From an uncultured Lentisphaeria bacterium (GTDB lineage Bacteria; Verrucomicrobiota; Lentisphaeria; Victivallales; UBA1829): DNA of 12,109 nucleotides. The notes below the pieces were generated by a model, which searched no databases, was not told the DNA's origin, and saw only the letters and a program-made list of their open reading frames with translations. Below, one piece after another: positions 1 through 7,561 of the stretch. The stretch covers positions 1 through 12,109 of the forward strand of contig CAJKAR010000070.1 of the NCBI GenBank assembly GCA_905197955.1, read 5' to 3'. The translations under genes and the position numbers were made by a program. The stretch's first letter is position 1. The number at the start of each line of letters is the position of its first letter.

Positions 1-16
1 CCCAATATTCTGACAG

Positions 17-301
17 TTGCGCCTCCCAATAATCTCGTCCTTCACGTCCCATGCCATCCTCCTTTCGTTCGGGGTTGCGCAAGAACATAGTACGCAAGTA
101 ACCTCAAATCCAGATGGGGCTGGCTGGGCGCTTACTCTGATTCATACCTTTGAAGGTTCTCCGGAGACCATTGAGATTCCGACGGAAAACGTAGTGAAAC
201 ATTCGTTTCTTCCGGCGAATACTCTTCTGAAGCAGCTTCCCGGAAAACTCATCCTTTCGGGGATCCGGGAGTTTTCCGGCTATGCTCTCCAGCTGGAATG
301 A
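17..301 (+). pseudogene. C-terminal remnant of a plus-strand protein, possibly the end of a glycosidase
   Basis: The frame is open from a TTG at 17 to a TGA at 299-301, with an in-frame TGA at 11-13, so it cannot extend to the left edge in this frame. No ATG and no Shine-Dalgarno sequence precede it. Residues of the type SNPDGAGWALTLIHTFEGSP followed by a string of beta-strand-like segments and a final GYALQLE look like the C-terminal beta-sandwich that closes many glycoside hydrolases. A different frame (frame 1, from base 1 to a TAG at 88-90) reads ILTVAPPNNLVLHV and could be the preceding piece, which would mean a frameshift somewhere in the first 90 bases. Family membership is a guess from texture only. 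It could also be a chance frame. Confidence 0.3.
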
Positions 302-610
302 AAAAGCAAAAGATCAAATTCTGTTGTTCGCCAGACTCGGAAATGTTTGAAAAACGGAAGATTTTCGTGTATCGGCAGATGCGATAATGAACCGTTTGAT
401 CGGTAACCAATGGTTGTCTCTGTTTTGCCGTTTGCGGAAAAAGGAATGGCGGATTCGTTAACGGATCTCAACGGAGATGATTCGAGCTCATTCCTTGTTT
501 TTCCGCGACTATTTGCCAATTGCTGTCAGGAGCATACGGATTTCTGCCGTTGAGGGGCTTCCGATCATTGGTAAATTTCATCAGACAGGGAAGGCCGATG
601 AGGGGGGACC

Positions 611-631
611 GGGCGGCTCCGTGGACCGCCC
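611..631. repeat. GC-rich inverted repeat
   Basis: GGGCGG at 611-616 and CCGCCC at 626-631 form a 6-bp all-GC stem around a 9-nt loop. The flanks CCGA (596-599) and TCGG (635-638) could add an outer stem. There is no T-run on either strand, so it is not a standard intrinsic terminator. Its role is unknown. Confidence 0.4.
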
Positions 632-707
632 CTGTCGGATGTTTGTTCCGGATGGAACCTTCTTGATTGCATGTCAATTCCCCGATGAGGCCCCGTTCTG
701 ATTCCTT

Positions 708-730
708 GTCAGGCTGCTTGAGCCCCTGAC
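708..730 (-). terminator. Hairpin downstream of the glycosidase gene, weak terminator candidate
   Basis: GTCA+GGCT (708-715) pairs with AGCC+TGAC (721-724 and 727-730), with a 2-nt bulge and a 5-nt loop. It lies about 55 nt beyond the stop codon of the minus-strand gene at 786, where a transcript end would be expected. No U-tract follows on the minus strand, so it may only stabilise the 3' end or be incidental. Confidence 0.3.
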
Positions 731-785
731 TGCCGTTTCTTGCGCTTCTCCGCCCATGACAGCAATCTCGGGAAAGGCTTTTGTC

Positions 786-3700
786 TTATTTCCCCTGAAC
801 GGGTGGGAGAAGCGTCATTTTCCGGAACAAGGCCGGATTTTTCCCCGCGGCAATCCCGCCTCCATATTCCAGACGGAACTGGACATTTCCGCCATCACAG
901 TCCGGAATGACGATGGAAAGACCGAAAACATTTCCGGGAACCGGCCGCAGAGGAGAAAGCTGTTTCCACGGAATCCGGATTCGGTACAGGGTTCGGTCCT
1001 CGGTGCGAGTGACAAGGTTTTCGTAGCGGGCAGGCCGGTTTCCGCCATCCGGAGAGAACCAGCACCATGGTTCCTTTCCGAATGCCGAACCGAATTCGTA
1101 ATCGTTCTGAAATCCTTTCCCGGAACAGGCATCATTTTCGGGATCAATGGCAAATTGAAGACAATCTCCCTGATAAATGCGTTTCCCGTTTCCCCGGACT
1201 TCCAGTTTGTCATCTCTGACCGAGGCAAACAGATAAAAAGCGCTCTGGTCATAACAGAAAAACAGCATGGCGGAAAGATCCTGCGGTCCTTTCCACGGGA
1301 TGACGTCCGGCGGCTGGATGTGGGAGCGCCGGTTCAGCAGGATAACACCGGGACTTTTCGTGAAATCCCAATTTTTCCAGTCTTGATGGCAGTCGCGGAA
1401 AGCGACAGGGTTCAATTTCGAGAAATGCAGGTTTTCACTCCGGCTCTCGTTGTCGAAAAAGATCCGAAGAGAAGAATCCATGGAACGTCCAATCGGCATC
1501 GGACGGGAAAGCTGCAGAGAAAAGACGGTTTCCTGTCTTGACTTCAGCACCAAGGTTCCGGGAGAGGAATTCTCCAGGGAGAAAGTCACCTTCCGCTCGC
1601 GGTCGCTGTTGCTGTACACGCGAAGACGGACCTCCTTCCGGGAGATCAGGGAAGCCGAAAGGCGAAACGGACGGAGACGAGTCAACTCTTTTTTGATTGA
1701 TTCCGCCGCCGCATTGCCTTCCTTCTCCGGGACCGCCAGGAAGACCGGCATATCAGTGTACGGCACCTTCCGATGGCTCAAAGAGCTCCCGTAAAGATTC
1801 CATACCTTCATCTTCGGAAGAGAAAGGTATACGGGCGTGGCCTCTTCATCGCTGGTCCAAAGAGCGAAACGGCGTTCTCCGTCCAGACTCCATTCCACGA
1901 GATAATGAGGGGCATCATCCAGCAGTCGTTTTGCCTGCCCCCCCTGCATCCCCTGAAAGAGATGGGCCACCTGAGCAAAGGCTGCCGCGGCGGGAAGGGG
2001 ACGCATTCCGTTATCCGTTCGGAAAATCCCGTAATCCGATTGTCCTGTATTGTTGGAGATCGTATACCAGATGGACCATCTGCACTCCGGATACGTCCGC
2101 ATCAGAATGGAAGATCGCGCCAGATAGGCCGCTTGAATTGCCGCGGCCCGGGAGGAATAATCCGCATCATTTGTCAAGTTCCATCCAAGCTCGCCGACTC
2201 CAAGTTCGTGTTTGTTCCCATATTGCCGAATCAGCTTGACAATGTGATCCATTCTGGACAGGAATCCTCCGGATTCCGGATTCGCACAATCGTATCCGAG
2301 AGGAGAAATCGTTCTGGGATACACATACGGATGGACTGCAAATATGTCAAAGGATTCATGAGCTGAACGGAAAAGCTGTTCCGTAAATTCCGGTCCGGTT
2401 GCCGGACTGACCGCCAGCTTGACCCCGTATTTTTGGGCAATTGGGTGGGCTTTTTTCAGAAGTTCTCCGTAGCGCTGAACAACCTCCGTCCGCGATATTC
2501 CAAGAATCCGGACAAAGGAGAGATCAATTTCATTATCCATTTCCAGAGCGGTCACTTTTTTCGCATTCCGTTCCAGAAGCCGTTCCAGGTAGGAGGCGAA
2601 CTTTTCCGGATCGGCAAACCGGCTGTTGGGACGACGTGCCCAGACAGGAATTTCCGCAAGATTATAGAGCGTTCCAAGAAACCGGAAATCCGAACCGTAC
2701 ACAGGTCCGCCGGAGAGCTCTTCCGGAGAGTTCATGCGGGGACCTTTTTTCTCCCGGTCCTTCCAGATTTCAATATTGTTCCGAAGAAGGGATACCCCCA
2801 TCCGACGCAGAGCGGTCAGTTCAATGGGACCGGACATGATTCCGTAGTAGTCTCCTCCCTTCGGAAAAGGCTCCGTAACAAGAAAGGGAACGGACTGCTG
2901 TGCCAGTTTTTCCCCTTTGACTGTCTGTGCCTCAATTCTGCAAGGATAATATCCCGCTTCCCCGGCAAACGGACAGGAAAATGTAAAGGATGTCAAGGCC
3001 TGATCCGATGGAATTGCTTTTGTTTCAATCAGATTCTTATTCCAATAGAGTTTCAGAAGAATCTGGGAAGAACCCGGTCGTGCAAGAAAAACAGACCCTT
3101 TTAATGAAACCGGGAGTTCTTCTGTTGTCACGATCTCCGCGGGAGCCCCGGTTGTCGCATTCAGGGTGATCGGAAACGGATGGACGAACTCCGTGGCGGA
3201 AGTCCCTTCCTCCAGCTGAACGCGGTCGACAGAAAAAGGAGCTTCCCGCGGCTGAAAAAGAATTCGATGGCTCGGATGCGCATTCGAATATGGCGGAATC
3301 CGGACAATGATACGTTTCCACTGATCGGTCAGGGAAAATTCTGAGCTTCCGCAGTTCCGCCAATGAAAACTGAGAAAGGTGACAGAGCCGCGTGTTCCCG
3401 GTTTTCCCCTGGCATAAAAACTCAGGCGGTATTCCCGGTCGGAGCGGATCACTTCCGGAATCAGACTCGATGTCGTGGGAGAGACAACATCGAGAGAGCG
3501 ACGACTATGAAATCCTCCATCACCCGTTTTCACTTTTTGTTTCATGTCCACGGACAGGAATCCCGACGGGCCTGTTTCGAAGTCGGGATCCCAGGGAAGA
3601 AGGTTCCTTCCGGACGATACGGATTCCTTCCCCCGGTAAAAGCGAATGGCGCCGAGTCGGATTGCCGATTCCTGATTTCGTTTGAAGTAAAAATCCATGC

Positions 3701-4208
3701 CCGTTATGCGGCCTGTAAGAAAAGAGCGATCGCTTTTCGGAGCTTTTCCATGACTGCTGCTGAATTTCAAGGAGGCAAAGTCTTTTCGGATTCTGATGGT
3801 CTTTCCGACCGGAAGATCGGGAAGAGAAAAGCGGAAGATGTTCTCTCCTCCCGCGCTGTTTTTTTGTGTGAATTCCACATAGGCAGGGGCCGTCCCGGAC
3901 CGGAGCTGAAGTTCGAATTCCAATCCGGTGGCGTCCGGAGGCGCCGGATCCAGACGGCAATGAAACGCCTGTCTTTCATTCAATGCCGGGAATATGGCTT
4001 CCATCGCGCGTCCGCCGGAAAAGGAGTCATCCGCGACAATGATTCTTCGGATTTTCTCTTTCTGACTGCTCCAGAAATCCGAGTTCGGCATCCAGTTCTG
4101 TCCCACTTTCATCCGGCCCGGATCAAAGTGTTTGTCACTGTACTGCTGCGCTGAAAGGGAAAGACACACAAGTGCCAGCATGAAAGCCGGTAAACATTTA
4201 ATTTTCAT
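786..4208 (-). CDS. Secreted multidomain glycosidase-like protein (clan GH-A-type barrel with CBM domains)
   Basis: The 1140-residue product starts with a classic signal peptide (MKIK, hydrophobic core, SLSA|QQ, cleavage near residue 20), so it is exported. I place the start at the ATG at 4208, because AGAAGGA lies just upstream; a longer start at 4226 would overlap that site. Visible domains: a beta-rich CBM-like module (about 35-195); a CBM4/9-like module (about 200-345) that begins NLLPW..DFE.G and ends with the typical VDRVQLEEG..ATEFV; an Ig-like strand region (about 350-450); a TIM-barrel-like domain (about 455-760); a beta-sandwich (about 765-930); and a CBM9-like C-terminus (about 940-1135), with W-K-G-P-Q-D-L-S and Y-Q-G-D-C-L-Q-F-A-I-D. 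Clan GH-A-style catalytic candidates are E560 in DNEID (acid/base after Asn) and E673 in GVGELGW (nucleophile), about 113 residues apart as in that clan. It resembles GH39/GH5-type enzymes, but the exact family and substrate are not assignable. It most likely attacks a plant or mucin glycan outside the cytoplasm. Confidence 0.82.
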   Translation of the reverse strand: MKIKCLPAFMLALVCLSLSAQQYSDKHFDPGRMKVGQNWMPNSDFWSSQKEKIRRIIVADDSFSGGRAMEAIFPALNERQAFHCRLDPAPPDATGLEFELQLRSGTAPAYVEFTQKNSAGGENIFRFSLPDLPVGKTIRIRKDFASLKFSSSHGKAPKSDRSFLTGRITGMDFYFKRNQESAIRLGAIRFYRGKESVSSGRNLLPWDPDFETGPSGFLSVDMKQKVKTGDGGFHSRRSLDVVSPTTSSLIPEVIRSDREYRLSFYARGKPGTRGSVTFLSFHWRNCGSSEFSLTDQWKRIIVRIPPYSNAHPSHRILFQPREAPFSVDRVQLEEGTSATEFVHPFPITLNATTGAPAEIVTTEELPVSLKGSVFLARPGSSQILLKLYWNKNLIETKAIPSDQALTSFTFSCPFAGEAGYYPCRIEAQTVKGEKLAQQSVPFLVTEPFPKGGDYYGIMSGPIELTALRRMGVSLLRNNIEIWKDREKKGPRMNSPEELSGGPVYGSDFRFLGTLYNLAEIPVWARRPNSRFADPEKFASYLERLLERNAKKVTALEMDNEIDLSFVRILGISRTEVVQRYGELLKKAHPIAQKYGVKLAVSPATGPEFTEQLFRSAHESFDIFAVHPYVYPRTISPLGYDCANPESGGFLSRMDHIVKLIRQYGNKHELGVGELGWNLTNDADYSSRAAAIQAAYLARSSILMRTYPECRWSIWYTISNNTGQSDYGIFRTDNGMRPLPAAAAFAQVAHLFQGMQGGQAKRLLDDAPHYLVEWSLDGERRFALWTSDEEATPVYLSLPKMKVWNLYGSSLSHRKVPYTDMPVFLAVPEKEGNAAAESIKKELTRLRPFRLSASLISRKEVRLRVYSNSDRERKVTFSLENSSPGTLVLKSRQETVFSLQLSRPMPIGRSMDSSLRIFFDNESRSENLHFSKLNPVAFRDCHQDWKNWDFTKSPGVILLNRRSHIQPPDVIPWKGPQDLSAMLFFCYDQSAFYLFASVRDDKLEVRGNGKRIYQGDCLQFAIDPENDACSGKGFQNDYEFGSAFGKEPWCWFSPDGGNRPARYENLVTRTEDRTLYRIRIPWKQLSPLRPVPGNVFGLSIVIPDCDGGNVQFRLEYGGGIAAGKNPALFRKMTLLPPVQGK

Positions 4209-4235
4209 AAGAAAATTCCTTCTCATAATAAGGGT

Positions 4236-4248
4236 TTCGATATTCGAA
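4236..4248. promoter_or_regulatory. Palindrome TTCGA-TAT-TCGAA upstream of the glycosidase gene
   Basis: A perfect 5+3+5 inverted repeat lies 28-40 nt before the glycosidase start codon. The position and symmetry suit a dimeric repressor operator, though a short mRNA hairpin is equally possible. It does not resemble the GAAACG-type half sites near the lacI operon, so a different regulator would be implied. Confidence 0.35.
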
Positions 4249-4397
4249 CCTGGTTCCCATCACGGATGTTTTGAGTTCCATCCCTGAGATCAACAAGGAG
4301 AGTTGTTCCGGAGAGGACATTCATCAGTCAACCGTTCCACCTCTCCTTGGAATGTGGATTCATTCTGTGTTCAAACCGCATCAAAAGGGAGCGTTTG

Positions 4398-4432
4398 GCT
4401 TCCGGAGTCAATCCGGGAAGCTGATTTTTTTT
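4398..4432 (+). terminator. Plus-oriented intrinsic terminator-like hairpin with T8
   Basis: GCTTCCGGA (4398-4406), loop GTCAA and TCCGGGAAGC (4412-4421) form a 9-bp stem with one bulged G. TGA and eight Ts (4425-4432) follow. By the standard criteria this is a good rho-independent terminator, but it faces the plus strand, where no gene ends. On the minus strand the same stem sits after the pseudopilin gene, with an A-run before it and only a weak T-run well behind it. Confidence 0.5.
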
Positions 4433-4506
4433 CCACCTTCCCGGGAATCCTGAAAATTGAAGCGGAGAACAGGGGACGATTGGAATGAGTTTTCCTGGGG
4501 GGTCCT

Positions 4507-5259
4507 TCAATAGCGATACCTTTCCTCTACCGGATAACGCATGGGAAGACTCCCGACATGCAGATCCATGAACAGAACATTCGCCATTCGATTATGTCGG
4601 TAGCCCAACGTTTTCTTTTCATCCGCATTTGGGGAATTCGGATAAATCACTCCGCTGAACGTGTTATTGTCGCCGGGAATTCCCACATTGTCCGCAAAGA
4701 CGATAACATTTGACTGCTGCCGGACGGTATTTCCCATGTATCGGCTCTCGCCCCGCTTGAAAATGTTTCGTCCTTCGGAAACCGGTGCGGAAAAAAGAGC
4801 GCTCATCCCATAATGCGTTCGATTGTTGTACCATCCGAGATCCGAAACAATCGAGGCGGATGGACATCTCCAGATTCCCTGTGGATAGGCGACTTTCCCG
4901 CGGGGACACATCGCTTCCGGAGCCTTCTCCGAAGAACTGGACTGGGGATGCTCTTTGATGAGTCCCAGCAGCAGATATTGTGTCGGCCATTCCTTGTGTG
5001 CCACAAAAGGCGCGACCGCTCCGGCGCAGGAGGCCAAAGGCATGAAATCTTCGCTTGCGTCATTGTATGCGCAGAGAATCAGACTCTGTTGACGGAGATT
5101 GCTGATACAGCCGCTTTTCCGCGCATGCTCCCGAGCTTTCTGAAGCGCGGGAAGCAGGATCGCCACCAGAATGGCAATGATACTGATCGTTACGAGGAGT
5201 TCTATCAATGTGAATAAAGAACCCCTGGAAGCGGAACAGGATTCTGCACGGTATTTCAT
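4507..5259 (-). CDS. Pseudopilin-like protein, prepilin N-terminus and H-X9-D domain (DUF1559-like)
   Basis: The 250-residue product has a short charged leader followed by the type IV prepilin/type II pseudopilin signature FTLIELLVTISIIAILVAILLPAL (F16, with the conserved Glu at E20, i.e. position +5). This single helix anchors it in the inner membrane or pilus-like fibre. The globular part ends with RHNRMANVLFMDLHVGS: His222, nine residues, Asp232. This matches the prepilin-associated H-X9-DG motif common in PVC bacteria, except that the final Gly is Leu. Unusually, the residue before F16 is Leu; the nearest Gly is G13. The start at 5259 has a clear AAGGAG (5268-5273) 8 nt upstream and its own promoter. 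These proteins occur in many copies in Lentisphaerota and Planctomycetes and their role is mostly unknown. Next to a secreted glycosidase it could be a surface or secretion accessory. Confidence 0.85.
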   Translation of the reverse strand: MKYRAESCSASRGSLFTLIELLVTISIIAILVAILLPALQKAREHARKSGCISNLRQQSLILCAYNDASEDFMPLASCAGAVAPFVAHKEWPTQYLLLGLIKEHPQSSSSEKAPEAMCPRGKVAYPQGIWRCPSASIVSDLGWYNNRTHYGMSALFSAPVSEGRNIFKRGESRYMGNTVRQQSNVIVFADNVGIPGDNNTFSGVIYPNSPNADEKKTLGYRHNRMANVLFMDLHVGSLPMRYPVEERYRY

Positions 5260-5299
5260 GGTTCTTTCTCCTTTTTCGAGTTATCAATCGGTTAAAAAT

Positions 5300-5328
5300 A
5301 TTATAAATGAAATCTCCCGTTCTGACAA
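5300..5328 (-). promoter_or_regulatory. Sigma-70-like promoter of the pseudopilin gene
   Basis: On the minus strand TTGTCA (5323-5328; 5/6 to consensus) is followed after exactly 17 nt by a perfect TATAAT (5300-5305). The predicted start of transcription is near 5293, giving a leader of about 33 nt that contains the AAGGAG ribosome site. The promoter lies about 60 nt beyond the end of the upstream oxidoreductase gene, so the pseudopilin can be expressed independently of the glycyl radical operon. Confidence 0.75.
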
Positions 5329-5372
5329 TGCTGCCGGATGATCATTTTCTGAAAAACTTTCTTTGTTCAATG

Positions 5373-5391
5373 AAATTCCAATGCGGAATTT
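5373..5391 (-). terminator. Hairpin at the end of the oxidoreductase operon, weak terminator candidate
   Basis: AAATTCC (5373-5379) and GGAATTT (5385-5391) form a perfect 7-bp stem with a 5-nt loop that overlaps the operon's last stop codon. On the minus strand the stem ends in TTT followed by a mixed sequence, so the U-tract is poor. Its place between the operon and the next promoter is what a terminator would show, but the stem is AT-rich and weak. Confidence 0.35.
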
Positions 5392-6475
5392 AAAAATGAA
5401 CGGTTTTCTTTTCCGCCAGAGCACGGCATCCGCCTTCCATCAGACGAGTCAGACGACAGCCGCAGTCAATGTCAAAAGGATTTTTCCCTCCGGAAAGAAT
5501 GCTGTCCAGCCAGAGTTCGATCGGTTCCTTTTCCGCAGGCAGTTCTGCAACCGGAACTCGCACAACGGCCCGCGCTCCAAAGAGAGAATTGACCGATGCA
5601 TTGCTGACGTTTCCTCCGAGGATTTTCACCTTCAGATTCACATCGGGAAGAAGCGCACGGAGTTTCTCCAGATTTTCCGCTTCCAGCTGGATCTCGGATT
5701 CCGGCATGTCGATGCGGCAGAGATAGGATCCCTTTCTTCCGTAAATTTCAAACATGTAGGGAGAATAGAAGGTGGAACAGCTCGACTCCGCGACTCCCAA
5801 CGTTCCGTTTCTGAAGCGGACCGCCGCACAGACATTGTCCTCCACCGCCCGTCCGTAACAGTTGACGGCATTCACGGAAATATCCTCCGGCTCCCCCAGC
5901 ATCCAGTCCATCAGATACATCTGATGACAGCCGAGATCGATCCATACGCCGCCTCCCGCGATCCGTTTGTCGAACCAGTCCGGCGGAAGATCCTTCATTT
6001 TCGAGGCGTCCACTCCATTGCGGATCCGGACCATGTTCACATCGCCGAGGAGACCGGAATCCATCAGTGTTTTCCCGAGGACAAACGCGGGCGTCGTCGC
6101 CCGAATGTATGCGATGCCGAATTGGACGCCGTTTTTTCTGACGGCATCCCGCACGGTGGCCGCCTCCGCCATTGTCATGGTAAATGTTTTTTCCGTAAAG
6201 ATGTGTTTTCCAGCTTCCGCCGCTTTCCTCATCAGCTCCGCGTGGCGGCATGTTTCCGCGACAATGCAGACCGCATCCACATCCGGACGTTTCAGCAGTT
6301 CATCATACTCCGCGACAAAGGGCGCGCCGAGTTTCCGCGCCCACTCCGTTCCCCGTTCCGGCGTTGAATCCCAGACGCAGCTCAAGGCGGTGTCCTCCCG
6401 TTTCTGAAGAATGGGATAGTAGCGCGGGACATGCGGATGCCAGCAGCCGACCAGTGCGACATTGAGTTTTTTCAT
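5390..6475 (-). CDS. Gfo/Idh/MocA-family oxidoreductase, divergent copy
   Basis: This 361-residue cytosolic protein has the family layout: an N-terminal Rossmann fold for NAD(P), opening VALVGCWHPHV, and an alpha/beta C-terminal domain with GGGVWIDLGCHQ. The usual glycine-rich GxGxxG is altered to G-C-W-H-P-H. The catalytic EKP is E95-K96-T97, which keeps the key Lys. The C-terminal signature keeps D180 and H184, but the Asp expected three residues after His is Tyr187. Such enzymes interconvert hydroxyl and keto groups on sugars, inositols or sugar acids, and some members use other chemistry. The start at 6475 is fixed by AAGGAG (6484-6489) with 8-nt spacing; this site overlaps the stop codon of the gene before it. 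It is the last gene of the operon. Length is normal. The two changed motif positions suggest a substrate or reaction different from its neighbour's. Confidence 0.88.
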   Translation of the reverse strand: MKKLNVALVGCWHPHVPRYYPILQKREDTALSCVWDSTPERGTEWARKLGAPFVAEYDELLKRPDVDAVCIVAETCRHAELMRKAAEAGKHIFTEKTFTMTMAEAATVRDAVRKNGVQFGIAYIRATTPAFVLGKTLMDSGLLGDVNMVRIRNGVDASKMKDLPPDWFDKRIAGGGVWIDLGCHQMYLMDWMLGEPEDISVNAVNCYGRAVEDNVCAAVRFRNGTLGVAESSCSTFYSPYMFEIYGRKGSYLCRIDMPESEIQLEAENLEKLRALLPDVNLKVKILGGNVSNASVNSLFGARAVVRVPVAELPAEKEPIELWLDSILSGGKNPFDIDCGCRLTRLMEGGCRALAEKKTVHF

Positions 6476-6487
6476 TCCTGTCTCTCC

Positions 6488-7561
6488 TTACAATGGAATT
6501 TCTCTGTTTTCCTGTGCGGAACGTGCGATTGCATCCAGCATTCGCTGAATGTAAAGTCCGATTTCTCCTGGAAGAAGAAGCGGCGTTTCTTCCAGACAGG
6601 CCTGAATCCAGTTGTCCAGTTTTTTCCGGAACATGTCGGGCCGTCCGAGCGACGGAAGATAGGCGGGAGTCAGATTCATCATCGCTCCGAATGCGTCGGT
6701 ATACAGTTCGGGCGCTTTTCCGTTCCGCCACCAGGCTCCGCCTTTGCTCCCGCTCAGTTTGAAGTCATACACGCAATCCTCCCGGATCTGGTTGACATAG
6801 GAGCTTTCCAGCTGAAGGACAAGTCCGTTCCGGAAGGCAATCTGAACAGCAGCGAGATCTTCCACGTTGTAGTCGCGGCTGTTCCAGTCCGGAGTCGGAC
6901 AGAAGACCGCGCAGGGCTGCTTCCCCTCTCCGTAGAAATACGATGCTGAAAGACGCTCCGGTTCCGGGCGGCCGCAGACATGCGTAATGACATCCAGCAG
7001 ATGCACCAGAATGTCCAGAACGGGTCCTCCTCCCAGTTCACGCCTGTAATAAGTTCCCCAGTTCGGAATGCCGCGGCGACGGATCAGCGAGCCGTGAACA
7101 AACCGCAGTTCCCCGAAGAATCCCGCATTCCGTGCATTCACCAGAATATCTGTTGAAGGACAGTACTCCTGCTGGAATCCCACCGCCAGTTTCCGCTGTT
7201 TTTCTTCGGCGGCGGCAATCATCCGTTCACATTCGTTCACGTTCATTCCGAGCGGTTTTTCACAGAACACGTGGCATCCCGCGCTGATCGCCGCCATGGC
7301 GGCCGGAAAATGTTCGTAATTCGGCAGACAGAGATCCACCGCATCCGGATGAATCGTTTCCAGCATGGTATTCCAGTCGGCGAAGAGCGCGTTTTCCGGA
7401 ATTCCCCAGCGTTCGTGCGCTTCGGTCCGGCATTCCTCCTTCTGATCGACCGCAGCGACAATTTCCACCTTGTTTTTCAACTCGGCAAACCCCTGCATGT
7501 GTTCCTGGCAGATCATTCCGCAGCCGAGAACGGCCAGTCGCAGCTTCCCCTGTTCAGGCAT
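6488..7561 (-). CDS. Gfo/Idh/MocA-family NAD(P)-dependent oxidoreductase
   Basis: This 357-residue protein has a canonical Gfo/Idh/MocA form: LAVLGCGMICQEH at the dinucleotide-binding loop (about 10-21), E101-K102-P103 with the catalytic Lys, and GGGPVLDILVHLLD (177-190) with Asp183, His187 and Asp190, all as expected for an active sugar dehydrogenase. There is no signal peptide or Tat motif, so it works in the cytoplasm. The ATG at 7561 lies inside the end of the glycyl radical enzyme gene (8-nt overlap), and a strong AAGGAGGAG (7566-7574) precedes it, so translation is coupled. It probably oxidises or reduces a hydroxyl of the sugar or sugar-acid handled by the operon. The substrate (glucose, inositol, N-acetyl sugar and so on) cannot be told from these motifs. 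Confidence 0.92.
   Translation of the reverse strand: MPEQGKLRLAVLGCGMICQEHMQGFAELKNKVEIVAAVDQKEECRTEAHERWGIPENALFADWNTMLETIHPDAVDLCLPNYEHFPAAMAAISAGCHVFCEKPLGMNVNECERMIAAAEEKQRKLAVGFQQEYCPSTDILVNARNAGFFGELRFVHGSLIRRRGIPNWGTYYRRELGGGPVLDILVHLLDVITHVCGRPEPERLSASYFYGEGKQPCAVFCPTPDWNSRDYNVEDLAAVQIAFRNGLVLQLESSYVNQIREDCVYDFKLSGSKGGAWWRNGKAPELYTDAFGAMMNLTPAYLPSLGRPDMFRKKLDNWIQACLEETPLLLPGEIGLYIQRMLDAIARSAQENREIPL

Larger units (their letters stand above)
302..785. other. Gene-poor spacer with hairpins, no convincing gene
   Basis: This stretch separates the left plus-strand remnant from the end of the minus-strand glycosidase gene. Small reading frames on both strands (for example plus 477-701, 74 codons) lack a usable ribosome site and match nothing I recognise. 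It contains two inverted repeats, listed separately at 611-631 and 708-730. It may be a decayed coding region, since several frames have codon use like real genes, but I see no family signature. Confidence 0.5.
4209..4506. other. Intergenic leader between pseudopilin and glycosidase genes
   Basis: This is 298 nt of non-coding sequence between two same-strand genes. It carries the glycosidase ribosome site (AGAAGGA on the minus strand), a 13-bp palindrome at 4236-4248 and an interlocking set of hairpins at 4398-4444. No convincing -35/-10 pair for the minus-strand gene was found. Two short plus-strand frames here lack ribosome sites and run through the hairpins, so I do not call them. Confidence 0.5.

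Noticed and set aside
477..701. 74-codon plus-strand frame in the left spacer
   Set aside because: Codon use is fairly gene-like, but GGAG abuts the ATG with no spacing, no homologous pattern is recognised and it runs through a GC-rich hairpin.
756..4154. Long plus-strand open frames opposite the glycosidase gene (e.g. 756-1541, 3363-4154)
   Set aside because: They are antisense shadows of a gene with clear domains, lack ribosome sites and show no family signature.
4146..4208. Lipoprotein signal in the glycosidase-like protein
   Set aside because: The Cys in ALVC is preceded by Val, not a small lipobox residue. SLSA|QQ fits ordinary signal peptidase cleavage.
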